Positions 33,127 to 41,606 of a stretch of DNA of 64,000 nucleotides are shown here, piece by piece; positions within the stretch are counted from its first letter, which is position 1; each line of letters opens with the position of its first letter. The DNA comes from Intestinibacillus sp. Marseille-P6563 (GTDB taxonomy: Bacteria > Bacillota > Clostridia > Oscillospirales > Butyricicoccaceae): NCBI RefSeq assembly GCF_900604335.1, contig NZ_UWOD01000002.1, forward strand, positions 1,478,918 to 1,542,917. Direction: 5' to 3'. A model generated the notes under the pieces. It saw nothing but the letters and a program-made list of their open reading frames with translations, made no database searches and was not told the DNA's origin. The position numbers were made by a program, and so were the translations under genes.

Positions 33127-34512
33127 TTATGCTTGCTGCGAACTGTTTAAAAAGCGGAGGTCCACACGATACGCGTGGTACAGCAGCGCATAGGAGATGA
33201 TTACAGCGATCACTTCTGCGATCGGGAACGCCCACCAAATTGCGGCAAGGCCATACAGGTTGCCGAGCAGCCAGGCAGCGGGCAGGATGATGACCAGCTG
33301 GCGGCAGACCGAAACGATCAGACTGGCCATGCCGCGGCCAATGGCCTGGAACATGGTGGAATTGATGATGCCAAAGGCCGAGCAGAGGAACGACCAGCTG
33401 ATCGTGCGCAGGGCCGGGATGCCGGTGTCCAACAGTTCGGCGGTCGCCGCTGCATTTTTGGTGTCGGCAAACAGCATGAGCATCTGCTCGGGGAGGAACT
33501 GGAAGATAATCAGTCCCAGGAACATGATGGCAAACGCTCCGACCAGGGATACGTAATAGGCGCTCATCAGGCGGCTGCGGTTGCGTGCGCCATAGTTGAA
33601 GCCCAGAACGGGCAGCGCACCCTGGTTGATGCCAAAGACCGGCATAAAGATAAAGGTTTGCAGTTTAAAGTAAATGCCCAGCACCGAAACGGCGATGTCG
33701 GAAAAACGGATGAGGATGATGTTCATGCCCGAAGTCATGACCGACACAACGCTCTGCATGATGATGCCCGGCAGACCGACGCGGTAAATATCCAGCACCG
33801 TGGCAGCCTTCCAGCGGAACTCCCGCATACGCACACGCAGGACCTTCTGATGCCGGAAAACGCCCCACAGGCCGATCAGCATACCGATAAACTGGCCCAA
33901 AATGGTCGCCAGCGCAGCGCCGACGATGCCAAGCTCCGGGAAGGGCCCAATGCCGAAGATGAGCAGCGGGTCAAAGATGATGTTCACGATCGCGCCCACA
34001 AGACCCTGGCACATGGGGATGATCATATTACCGGTCGATTGCTGCACCTTTTCGCACATGACCGAGATCATCAGGAAGATGGACAGGCCGACCGCGATGT
34101 GCGAATAGGATACCGCCTGTTCGAGCACGGCTGCCTTGTTGGTGAAGGCCGACAGAAAGGCGCGGCTGAGGAAAAAGCCGATGAGGATAAAGACCACACC
34201 GCCAACGACCGAAAGCGCAATGCCGTGTTCGGCGGCACTGTCGGCATCCTCCTGCATTTTAGCGCCCAACCGGCGGGCAATGAGCGAGTTGACACCCACG
34301 GCCGTGCCCACCGCGATGGCGATGACCAGCTGCTGGAGTGGGAACACCAGCGAAACCGCCGTCAGGGCATCCTGGGAATACTTTGCCACGAAGATGCTGT
34401 CCACAATGTTGTACAGGGCGTTGATCAGCATGGAGATCATCGCCGGCAGCGCCATGGAGAAGATCAGCGGTACCATTTTCATGGTAGCCATTTTGTTTTG
34501 CGACGCATCCAT
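33127..34512 (-). CDS. MATE-family efflux transporter
   Basis: 461 residues from ATG 34512 (AAGGAGGC upstream). About 12 membrane segments form two MatE repeats: the first begins LIFSMALPAMISMLINALYNIVDSIFVA (about 16-43) and the second RVGLPGIIMQSVVSVMTSGMN (about 245-265). MATE proteins export cationic drugs or metabolites using Na+ or H+. A promoter and leader hairpin lie upstream. Its downstream end faces the terminator half left by the IS3 insertion. Confidence 0.92.
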   Translation of the reverse strand: MDASQNKMATMKMVPLIFSMALPAMISMLINALYNIVDSIFVAKYSQDALTAVSLVFPLQQLVIAIAVGTAVGVNSLIARRLGAKMQEDADSAAEHGIALSVVGGVVFILIGFFLSRAFLSAFTNKAAVLEQAVSYSHIAVGLSIFLMISVMCEKVQQSTGNMIIPMCQGLVGAIVNIIFDPLLIFGIGPFPELGIVGAALATILGQFIGMLIGLWGVFRHQKVLRVRMREFRWKAATVLDIYRVGLPGIIMQSVVSVMTSGMNIILIRFSDIAVSVLGIYFKLQTFIFMPVFGINQGALPVLGFNYGARNRSRLMSAYYVSLVGAFAIMFLGLIIFQFLPEQMLMLFADTKNAAATAELLDTGIPALRTISWSFLCSAFGIINSTMFQAIGRGMASLIVSVCRQLVIILPAAWLLGNLYGLAAIWWAFPIAEVIAVIISYALLYHAYRVDLRFLNSSQQA

Positions 34513-34556
34513 AGAAGGAGCCTCCTTTTTTACCAAAGCAAATGGGCGAAAAATCA

Positions 34557-34631
34557 GGCTGCATCGGAAAAATTTTCCCATGCAGCCGGAAACGCTCCCT
34601 CTATTTTAACGAAATCTTTACAAGAATGCAA
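34557..34631 (-). promoter_or_regulatory. MATE promoter and leader hairpin
   Basis: Minus strand TTGCAT (34631-34626), 17-base spacer, TAAAAT (34608-34603). The leader then holds a hairpin pairing ATGCAGCC (34580-34587) with GGCTGCAT (34557-34564), followed by a short TTTTT. This could act as an attenuator; no ligand motif is recognised. Confidence 0.65.
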
Positions 34632-34645
34632 CCATTTTTTTGACG

Positions 34646-35323
34646 TTACGCCAAGGTTTTTTGGGTTTTTTTCAGAATACTGTCTTGCACCTCGGAAAAG
34701 CTGTGCGAAACCAGCCAGTCACTGGCTGCCCGCAGCTGGGCCCGACCGGCAGCATACCGGTCCTCGCACACGCCGCACACCGGAAAACCGGCCTGTTTGG
34801 CCGTCTGCGCCGCATAGGGCGCATCCTCAAAGACCAGACAGCGCTCGGGGGAGAGCTGCAACCGTTTGGCAGCATCCTGATAGATTTTCGGGTCGCGCTT
34901 GCCTACGCCCACGTCGTCAATGGTCAGTAGAAAATCGAAAAATTCCAGCATCCCGCGGTCACGCAGTGCTTTTTCCGCGTGATGACGGTCGGTCAGCGTG
35001 GCGACCGCCATGCGCACGCCCCGTGCGCGCAGCGCGTCCAACAGTTCATAGATGCCCTCGCGCGGGCGGGCCAGAGCCTCATACCGCGCGCAGATGAGCG
35101 CATCCATGCCTCGTGCGACCTCGGCAGGCGTCTCGGTGATCTCCGGATACCGGTCGCAGAAATACTGCGCCCCCTGATACTGGGTGCAGGCTTCCAGGGC
35201 GGCATAGTCGGTGGCCGTGATGCGTACCCCAAACTTGTCCAGATACCGCTGGGAAAGCTGGTCCCACACCTGCATGGAGTCGAGCAGAGTACCGTCCATA
35301 TCAAAAATCGCGCCTGCGATCAT
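34646..35323 (-). CDS. HAD-superfamily phosphatase (beta-phosphoglucomutase-like)
   Basis: 225 residues from ATG 35323, whose ATGA overlaps the thiE stop. Motif I is IFDMDGTLLDS (nucleophile Asp near 8), motif II ATLTDRH, and motif III/IV GVGKRDPKIYQDAAKRL with VFEDAPYAAQTAK. A helical cap (about 18-85) places it in the beta-phosphoglucomutase/phosphatase subgroup. The coupling to thiE suggests dephosphorylation linked to thiamine metabolism, such as thiamine monophosphate or a precursor, but this is inference. Confidence 0.88.
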   Translation of the reverse strand: MIAGAIFDMDGTLLDSMQVWDQLSQRYLDKFGVRITATDYAALEACTQYQGAQYFCDRYPEITETPAEVARGMDALICARYEALARPREGIYELLDALRARGVRMAVATLTDRHHAEKALRDRGMLEFFDFLLTIDDVGVGKRDPKIYQDAAKRLQLSPERCLVFEDAPYAAQTAKQAGFPVCGVCEDRYAAGRAQLRAASDWLVSHSFSEVQDSILKKTQKTLA

Positions 35324-35949
35324 GCGAGCACCTCCCCGGCCAGGGTGCGCAGGCGCTCGGCCGCCTGCTTGACATCGGGCTGGCCGAATACAGCCGAAAT
35401 GACGCACAGACCGGCAAGGCCGGTGCCTTTGAGCTGCATGGCATTGTCGGCCGATACCCCGCCGATGGCCACCACCGGGATGGAAACCGCCCGGCAGATG
35501 GCGGCAAACTGCTCGATCGGCATGGGCTTGGCGTCGGTCTTGGTGGTGGAGCCGAATACCGCGCCCGAGCCCAGATAGTTGGCTCCCGCGCGCTCAGCCG
35601 CCTGCGCCTGCTCGATGGTCTTGGCCGTCGCGCCTACGATGGCGTCCGGGCCGAGCACCCGCCGGGCTTCGGCGATGTCACCGTCCGACGCGCCCAGATG
35701 TACCCCTGCGCCGAGCGCCTTGGCCACGTCCAGCGAGTCGTTGATGATGAGCGGTACGCCATAGGCCTGGCACACCGCCTGGATGGGCTTTGCCCGGGCA
35801 ATGTATTCTTCGGTCGTGACATGTTTTTCCCGAATCTGTACAATGGTCGCGCCGCCTTCAATGGCTGCCCGCACCGCGTCTTCGAGCGGTGCACCATCCA
35901 GCCAGGTGCGGTCGGTAATCACATAAAGGGTCAGGTCTTTGGGGTTCAT
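35320..35949 (-). CDS. thiE: Thiamine-phosphate synthase
   Basis: 209 residues from ATG 35949 (AAAGGAAT upstream). TIM-barrel ThiE motifs: TLYVITDR start, TIVQIREKHVTTEEY (about 37-51), LIINDSLDVAKALGAGVHLG (about 68-87), VGATAKTIEQA, NYLGSGAVFGSTTKTDA (about 130-146) and AIGGVSADN. ThiE joins the hydroxymethylpyrimidine diphosphate and thiazole phosphate. GVHLGASD has Ala where Gln is common. It follows the CLC gene by 26 bases and overlaps the HAD gene. No other thi genes or TPP riboswitch are present. Confidence 0.9.
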   Translation of the reverse strand: MNPKDLTLYVITDRTWLDGAPLEDAVRAAIEGGATIVQIREKHVTTEEYIARAKPIQAVCQAYGVPLIINDSLDVAKALGAGVHLGASDGDIAEARRVLGPDAIVGATAKTIEQAQAAERAGANYLGSGAVFGSTTKTDAKPMPIEQFAAICRAVSIPVVAIGGVSADNAMQLKGTGLAGLCVISAVFGQPDVKQAAERLRTLAGEVLA

Positions 35950-35975
35950 AGATCCACATTCCTTTGCAGTTTTTT

Positions 35976-37241
35976 TCAGTCGCCGGCGCGGCGGTCCACG
36001 AATTCGGCGCTGTATTTGGAGTACATGATCTTTTGTTCGCTGTACAAGCCGCGATAACCGGACAGCATATAGCTGACCGCGATGCACAGCGCAAACAGCG
36101 GCAGTCCGGCTCCGCCGAACAGCTCATAGGCCAGCAGAATGGACGAGAGCGGGCAGTTGGTCACGCCGCAAAACACCGCCGTCATCCCCAGTGCACCGGC
36201 AAAGCCGGCGGGCAGGCCGAGCAAAGCGCCGTAAAACGTGCCAAAGGTCGCGCCTACAAAGAAGGCGGGCACAATTTCGCCGCCCTTAAAGCCGCAGCCG
36301 AGCGTGACCGCGGTAAAGATGATTTTGAGAAAAAAGGCTTCGGGCTGGGCCTGTCCAGCCTCGACCGCCCGGGTGATGATATCCATGCCCGCGCCGTTAT
36401 AATCGCGCACCCCGGTGAGCAGGGTGAGCAGCACGACCGCCGCGCCGCCCACACAGACCCGCACCCAGGGGCGGGGAATATAGCGGCCGAAAAACCGGGC
36501 GGTCACACCAAACACCGTGCACACCAGAATGGACACCGCGGCGCACAAAAGGCCGAGCGCTGCCGCCTGGGCCAGTGACAGGGCGGTCAGGCCGGGCGCA
36601 CCGGCAAGCGAAAAGGCGGTCGCATGGCCGCCCATGGTACGCACCACCAGGCTGGCTACCAGCGAGGACAGCATGCAGGGAAAGAGCGCGGCATAATACA
36701 TCACGCCCACGCTGCACACTTCCATGGCAAAGATGGCAGCCGCCAGCGGCGTGCCGAACAGGGCGGAAAATCCGGCGGCCATGCCGCACATCATCAGGAT
36801 GCGCTCATCCTTGGCATTTAACCGCATGCGGCGGCCGATAAAATCGGAAATCGAGCTGCCCATTTGCAGCGCCGCGCCTTCCCGGCCGGACGAGCCGCCA
36901 AACAGATGGGTGATGACGGTCGCCGCGATGATGAGCGGCGCCGTGCGCAGGCGCAGGGGCGCGTTTTCGCGCACCGCGACCAGCACATAATTGGTGCCCG
37001 GGTCGCGGGCAAATCCGCACAGGCGGTACAGCCCCCAGATGAGCAGACCGGCCAGCGGAAGCAGATACAAAAGTCCGGGATGGGCCTCGCGGTATGCGGT
37101 CGCCCAGTTGACCGCCTCATGGAAACCGCCGCCCACCACGCCGATCAGACCGCCGACGATGCAGGCAAACAGCACCCACTTGGCAAACGACACCACGCGC
37201 AGCCGCCAACGTTCGAGCAAGCCGCGCCAAAAATCCAACAT
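35976..37241 (-). CDS. CLC-family anion channel/antiporter, possibly fluoride-type
   Basis: 421 residues with about ten membrane helices. The gating-glutamate motif reads HLFGGSSGREGAALQMG (about 112-128), the first anion motif region reads PGTNYVLVAVRE instead of GSGIP, and the third is KGGEIVPAFFVGATFG (about 318-333). GGS-x-GREG with a GxN loop in place of GSGIP resembles the fluoride/proton CLC branch as I remember it. Chloride or other anion transport remains possible. No fluoride riboswitch fits in the 53-base gap upstream. It is followed by thiE in the same orientation. Confidence 0.85.
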   Translation of the reverse strand: MLDFWRGLLERWRLRVVSFAKWVLFACIVGGLIGVVGGGFHEAVNWATAYREAHPGLLYLLPLAGLLIWGLYRLCGFARDPGTNYVLVAVRENAPLRLRTAPLIIAATVITHLFGGSSGREGAALQMGSSISDFIGRRMRLNAKDERILMMCGMAAGFSALFGTPLAAAIFAMEVCSVGVMYYAALFPCMLSSLVASLVVRTMGGHATAFSLAGAPGLTALSLAQAAALGLLCAAVSILVCTVFGVTARFFGRYIPRPWVRVCVGGAAVVLLTLLTGVRDYNGAGMDIITRAVEAGQAQPEAFFLKIIFTAVTLGCGFKGGEIVPAFFVGATFGTFYGALLGLPAGFAGALGMTAVFCGVTNCPLSSILLAYELFGGAGLPLFALCIAVSYMLSGYRGLYSEQKIMYSKYSAEFVDRRAGD

Positions 37242-37294
37242 GCCGGGGTCCTCCTTTTGTTGTTACACAACCTGATTATAGCACAGCGGCCGGG

Positions 37295-38332
37295 TCAGGG
37301 GAAGGACGTTTCCAGCAGTTCCCGGGTATAGATGCTGGTGGTCACATAGCGCACCGGCTTTTTGGGCGGCCGGTCGTGGGCGAGCAGGGCATACAGCACC
37401 AGAATGGCCTCATAGGCCTGGGCGGCAAAGTCCTGCTCGATGACAAAATCGATGTCGCCGCTTTTGAGATAGCGGGTAGCCATGGGCGTCAGATCGTTGA
37501 CGATCACATGGATTTTGTGCCGGGGACGGGCCTTGCGGATGGCATCGATACAGGCAGGCACATGTTCGGTGCCCATATAGATGCCGCGCAGGCGCGGGTC
37601 GGCCTGTAAAGCGTCCCACACCGCCTGATAGGTCAGGTCATAGCGTTCAAAGCATTCGCGCAGGGTCAGCCGCTCCCCGGCCACCCCCAACCCTTCCAGA
37701 TGGCGGCAAAAGCTTTCCACCCGGCTGCGGTGCGAGCGAAATTCCAGGTTGCCAGTCACGGCTAAAACGGTGTCCTGCGGACCGAGCAGCCTGGCCAACA
37801 GTCCGGCAGCTACCCGGCCACTTTTGGCCAGGTCCTGGCCGACATGGCACACCCGGCGGCTGGACGGCAGATCGGAATTGTACGTCATCACCGGCACACC
37901 GCGCGCGGCCAGCTCGTCGATTTTGCCGCGCAGCAGCGCGGTGTCGGCTGCATTGAGCAGGATGCCGTCCACCCCGGCGTCCAGCAGCCGGTCGATGCGC
38001 TGTAAATATTCGATTTCTGACCGGCTGCCCATGGTTTCCACGGTCAGTTTCAGTTCGCCCGGCCGCAGATACCGCTCGGCCCGGCGGATGCCGCGGGTGG
38101 TCTGTTCGCGGAAATAAGTATTTTCCCACTGGGCCATCAAAAAGCCGATATGGGTCGCGTGTGCGCCCGCCTGGGCGCGGGCGGACGGATGAACATAGCC
38201 GGTTTGCTGCACGGCGCGCAGCACGCGCTGGCGCACCTCGGGTTTGACATAGGGGCGGTCGTTGAGGACCCGGTCGACTGTGCCGCGCGATACGCCGCAC
38301 ATGCGCGCCAGGGAACGGATGGTTGGTTTCAT
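37295..38332 (-). CDS. LacI-family transcription regulator
   Basis: 345 residues from ATG 38332 (AGAGGTGTG upstream). The N-terminal HTH TIRSLARMCGVSRGTVDRVLND is a LacI type; the rest is a sugar-binding-protein-like sensor (VDGILLNAADT, TYNSDLPSSRRVCHVGQD, DIDFVIEQDFAAQAYEAI). It is paralogous to the regulator at 61942-62991. It is divergent from the IolG-like dehydrogenase and SSS symporter genes, whose promoter is flanked by two similar palindromes, so it probably represses them until a sugar or inositol-like ligand is present. Confidence 0.92.
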   Translation of the reverse strand: MKPTIRSLARMCGVSRGTVDRVLNDRPYVKPEVRQRVLRAVQQTGYVHPSARAQAGAHATHIGFLMAQWENTYFREQTTRGIRRAERYLRPGELKLTVETMGSRSEIEYLQRIDRLLDAGVDGILLNAADTALLRGKIDELAARGVPVMTYNSDLPSSRRVCHVGQDLAKSGRVAAGLLARLLGPQDTVLAVTGNLEFRSHRSRVESFCRHLEGLGVAGERLTLRECFERYDLTYQAVWDALQADPRLRGIYMGTEHVPACIDAIRKARPRHKIHVIVNDLTPMATRYLKSGDIDFVIEQDFAAQAYEAILVLYALLAHDRPPKKPVRYVTTSIYTRELLETSFP

Positions 38333-38491
38333 AAAGCACACCTCTCGGAATCGGATGCTTTCAGTATACCAGCATGGATACAAGTTGTCACATAAAAAAG
38401 GCACAGGGCACAGAAAAAAGCCTGCATCCGCCCGCCGCAAACCGGGCACATTCCATAAAAAACCGGCGGGGCAGGACAGCATTTTTCTGAA

Positions 38492-38593
38492 AAATCCGCG
38501 GATTTGTTGACTTTTTTGCCGTTTGGAAATACAATGAGCAACGATGAAAAAAGCAACAGCAAAGTTCCGAAAAATGCAAAAATTCCGGGATTT
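38492..38593 (+). promoter_or_regulatory. iolG-like promoter with paired LacI-type operators
   Basis: Promoter TTGACT (38507-38512), 17-base spacer, TACAAT (38530-38535). A perfect palindrome AAATCCGCGGATTT (38492-38505) lies just upstream of the -35 and a near copy AAATTCCGGGATTT (38580-38593) lies about 40 bases into the transcript. Their centres are 88 bases apart, compatible with looping by the adjacent LacI-type repressor. Confidence 0.7.
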
Positions 38594-38615
38594 CTACGAT
38601 TTGGGAGGAATCATT

Positions 38616-39629
38616 GTGAAGAAATTAAGAGTCGGCATCGCGGGCCTGGGCCGTCTGGGCAAGGTGCATGCAAACAATCTGGCCAATAAGATCCCGGGCG
38701 CCGAACTGGTAGCGGCCTGCTCGATCGTGCCGGCCGAACTGGAATATGCCCAGAAGGAACTGGGCGTCACCCAGGTGTATACCGATTTTAACGAAATGAT
38801 CGCAACCCCGGACATTGACGCGGTGGCCATCGTCACCACCTCGTCCGAGCACTGCTGGCAGATCGCCGCAGCGCTGGATGCCGGCAAGCATGTCTTTTCC
38901 GACAAGCCTCTGGGCGTTACGCTGGAAGAGTGCCAGCTGGCCGAGCAGGCGGTCGAGCGCCATCCCGATTTGACGTTTGTACTCGGCTTCATGCGCCGCT
39001 TCGACCCGTCGTACGCCTACGCCAAGAAGAAGATCGAAGCCGGCGCCATCGGTACACCCTATCTGGTCAAGGCGACCGGCATTGACCCGGAAGCGCTGGT
39101 CGAAGGCTCCATCCGCTTTGCGCACACCTCGGGCGGCATCTTCATCGACATGGCCATCCATGACATTGACCTGATGCGCTGGTTCCTGGGCGCAGAGGCG
39201 ACCGAAGTGTATGCGCTGGGTGCGACCTTTAAGCATCCGGAGTTCAAGGAAGCGGGCGACGACGAAACGGGCGTGGCCACCTATCGCTTTGCCAACGGCG
39301 CCATCGGTACCATCCATGTCGGCCGCACCGCACCTCATGGCTACCACATCGAAACCGAGATCGTGGGCACCGAAGGCTCGATTCGGGTCAGCCCGGTACC
39401 GGCCAAAAATCTGGCGGTGCTGTATGATACGAACGGTGTCGTGACCGAATGCGTCGAGAACTTCGGCGAGCGTTTTGCAGACGCTTACCGTCTGGAAATG
39501 GAGGAATTCGTCGATTGTGCCCTGACCGGACGCAAGCCGGGCGTGAGCGTGTACGACGGTACCGCCTCCACCAAGATCGGTTTTGCCACCACCGAGGCGT
39601 GGAAAAGCGGCAAGGTCGTTGCAATCTAA
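38616..39629 (+). CDS. Gfo/Idh/MocA oxidoreductase, inositol 2-dehydrogenase-like
   Basis: 337 residues from GTG 38616 (GGGAGGA seven bases ahead; upstream in-frame ATGs lack one). Rossmann motif VGIAGLGRLGKVHANNL, then SDKPLGVTLEE (the usual EKP is DKP), GFMRRFDPSYAYAKKKIE and GGIFIDMAIHDIDLMRWFLG with the catalytic His/Asp pair typical of IolG. Such enzymes oxidise myo-inositol or other cyclitols and sugars with NAD. The next gene, past a terminator, is an SSS symporter, and a LacI regulator is divergent; together they suggest inositol or sugar use. The exact substrate is not certain. Confidence 0.88.
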   Translation: MKKLRVGIAGLGRLGKVHANNLANKIPGAELVAACSIVPAELEYAQKELGVTQVYTDFNEMIATPDIDAVAIVTTSSEHCWQIAAALDAGKHVFSDKPLGVTLEECQLAEQAVERHPDLTFVLGFMRRFDPSYAYAKKKIEAGAIGTPYLVKATGIDPEALVEGSIRFAHTSGGIFIDMAIHDIDLMRWFLGAEATEVYALGATFKHPEFKEAGDDETGVATYRFANGAIGTIHVGRTAPHGYHIETEIVGTEGSIRVSPVPAKNLAVLYDTNGVVTECVENFGERFADAYRLEMEEFVDCALTGRKPGVSVYDGTASTKIGFATTEAWKSGKVVAI

Positions 39630-39694
39630 AGCGCCGGAATCGAGCGGTTTCCGGCATTCCCATCCCGCATAGACGCAGTATCCAAAATAAGACG

Positions 39695-39741
39695 AAAAAG
39701 CAAGCCTGCCGATGTGAGGCAGAGGGCAGGCTTGCTTTTTT
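39695..39741 (+). terminator. Intrinsic terminator between iolG-like gene and symporter
   Basis: Sixteen-base arms (39695-39710 and 39725-39740, core GCAAGCCTGCC / GGCAGGCTTGC) around a 14-base loop, ending in TTTTTT. Partial read-through into the symporter gene is possible, as no clear promoter was seen between. Confidence 0.85.
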
Positions 39742-39803
39742 ATACGCAAAATCGGGCTGGATTCGAGAAAATACCGCCCGAAAAGAGAGAAAGGAGAAAG
39801 TAC

Positions 39804-41504
39804 ATGTTCATCTTACTGACGTTTGTGGGCTTCACCGCGCTGGTTGCCCTGATCTCCTGGTGGAAGACCCGCGAGGAAGATCTGACCAGCCAGGACGGAT
39901 ATTTCCTGGCCGGGCGCAGCCTGTCAGCAGGCGTGATCGCAGGCTCGCTGATGCTTACCAATCTGTCTACTGAGCAGCTCATCGGTCAGTCAGGGCAATC
40001 CTTCCGCACCAACATGGGCCCCATGGCCTGGGAGGCCACCGCATGCTTTGCGCTGATTATTTTGGCCAACGTGTTCCTGCCCAAATACCTGAAGGCAGGT
40101 CTTACCACCATTCCTGAGTTTTTGGAAAAGCGCTACGACAAAACGGTCAAGCGTATCATTTCCATCCTGTTCCTGCTGGGCTATCTGTTGACCTACCTGC
40201 CCACCGTCCTGTATTCGGGCGCCCTGGTCTTTAACCAGTTGTTCGGCATCGATACCCTGCTCGGCGTCAGCCAGTTGACCGGCGTGACGATTACCGCTCT
40301 GGCGATTGGCGTGATCGGCGCGATTTATGCCATCTTCGGCGGCCTGAAGGCGGTTGCCGTGTCGGATACCATCAACGGCATCGGCCTGATCATCGGCGGT
40401 TTTATGGTTCCGATCTTTGCGCTGGCCTTTTTGGGCAATGGCGACATCGGCGCCGGCTTCATGGACTTTGTTCAGAACCTGCCCAGTGAAAAGTTTGCCT
40501 CCCTCAATCCGGCCAATGCACAGGCACCCATGATCCCGTGGCCCATCCTGTTTACCGGCATGGTCGTCAACAACCTGTTCTACTGGTGCACCAACCAGTC
40601 GATCATCCAGCGTACATTTGGCGCGAAAAACCTCAAGGAAGCACAGAAGGGTGCAATCATCACGTCGTTCCTCAAGCTGGTGGGACCGTTCTTTATCACC
40701 ATCTGCGGCCTGCTGTCCTTCCGCATGGCGCTGGCCGGCCATTACGACGACGCGACTCTGGAGGGTCTGCTGAGCAATGCCGATCTGGCATATCCGGCAC
40801 TCGTTATCGAAGTCATGCCCAAGTGGCTGCTCGGTTTCTTCGCGGCCGTGCTGTTCGGCGCCATCCTGTCGTCCTTTAACTCGGCGCTCAATTCTTCGGT
40901 CACGCTGTATACACTGGATATCCATCGTCCGATTTTCAATCCCAATGCTTCCGATGCCCATTTGGTCAAAGTCGGCAAAAAATTCGGTACCGTGCTGGCT
41001 ATTGTGTCGATCGGTGTAGCGCCGCTGGTGTCGTTCGCCCCCTCTGGCCTGTACGACTTCCTGCAGGAATGCTTTGGTTTCTATAATGTACCGATCATTG
41101 CGGCTGTACTGCTGGGCTTCTTCACCAAGCGTACCCCGGCCAAGGCGGTCAAGGTGTCCTTGGTTGCGCACGTCATTTTGTATGGCGCTTCCAAATTCGT
41201 CGTGCCGCGTACCGTGCATTACCTGTATGTGTTGGCTGTCTTGTTTGTCGTCAACCTGGTCATCATGGCCGTCATCACCAAGATCAGTCCGCGCGAAACC
41301 GATTTTGTGCTGGAAGATGCCGGCGCGGTCGATCTGACGCCCTGGAAGTACGCCAAGCCCATCTCGGTGCTGGCGATCATCTGCCTGATTGGTGTGTATG
41401 TGATCTTCTCGCCCATCGGCATCGGCAGCTTCAGCCAGGTGACCCTGCCCGAAGGCACGGGATTGGATTTGGCGTCGGTCATGGCGGCACTCGGCCTTCG
41501 CTAA
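39804..41504 (+). CDS. Sodium:solute symporter (SSS/SGLT-like family)
   Basis: 566 residues with about 14 membrane helices. It starts at ATG 39804 behind AAAGGAGAAAG. Family features are DGYFLAGRSLSAGVIAGSLMLTNLSTEQ (in part, about 32-60), GGLKAVAVSDTINGIG (about 182-197) and LSSFNSALNSSVTLYTLDI (about 360-378), the latter holding Na+-site serines. The pattern is closest to SGLT/YidK-type sugar or inositol symporters. The linked dehydrogenase and LacI regulator suggest cyclitol or sugar uptake. Confidence 0.92.
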   Translation: MFILLTFVGFTALVALISWWKTREEDLTSQDGYFLAGRSLSAGVIAGSLMLTNLSTEQLIGQSGQSFRTNMGPMAWEATACFALIILANVFLPKYLKAGLTTIPEFLEKRYDKTVKRIISILFLLGYLLTYLPTVLYSGALVFNQLFGIDTLLGVSQLTGVTITALAIGVIGAIYAIFGGLKAVAVSDTINGIGLIIGGFMVPIFALAFLGNGDIGAGFMDFVQNLPSEKFASLNPANAQAPMIPWPILFTGMVVNNLFYWCTNQSIIQRTFGAKNLKEAQKGAIITSFLKLVGPFFITICGLLSFRMALAGHYDDATLEGLLSNADLAYPALVIEVMPKWLLGFFAAVLFGAILSSFNSALNSSVTLYTLDIHRPIFNPNASDAHLVKVGKKFGTVLAIVSIGVAPLVSFAPSGLYDFLQECFGFYNVPIIAAVLLGFFTKRTPAKAVKVSLVAHVILYGASKFVVPRTVHYLYVLAVLFVVNLVIMAVITKISPRETDFVLEDAGAVDLTPWKYAKPISVLAIICLIGVYVIFSPIGIGSFSQVTLPEGTGLDLASVMAALGLR

Positions 41505-41565
41505 ATTTGCCCGCATCCGAACTTTCCTATAAAATGCATGAGTGCTTCCTCACGCGTACCCATGC

Positions 41566-41604
41566 AAAACCGCCCCGGTTTACCAAGAGAACCGGGGCGG
41601 TTTT
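41566..41604. terminator. Bidirectional terminator between symporter and lrgAB
   Basis: AAAACCGCCCCGGTT (41566-41580) pairs with AACCGGGGCGGTTTT (41590-41604), ending in T-run. It lies between convergent units. Confidence 0.9.
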
Positions 41605-41606
41605 TC

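Larger units (their letters stand above)
31784..33128. terminator. Hydrogenase/MATE terminator split by IS3 insertion
   Basis: Left arm AACCCGGTATGG (31784-31795) and right arm CCATACCGGGTT (33109-33120) are fully complementary. A T-run follows the right arm (33122-33128) and an A-rich tract precedes the left arm. Removing the IS and one AAC duplicate restores a 12-bp stem with a GAAA tetraloop. The two arms are now about 1.3 kb apart. Confidence 0.9.

Noticed and set aside
35950..35975. TPP riboswitch ahead of thiE
   Set aside because: Only 26 bases separate thiE from the preceding gene; there is no room for one.
37242..37294. Fluoride riboswitch ahead of the CLC gene
   Set aside because: The gap is only 53 bases and lacks the conserved motif.
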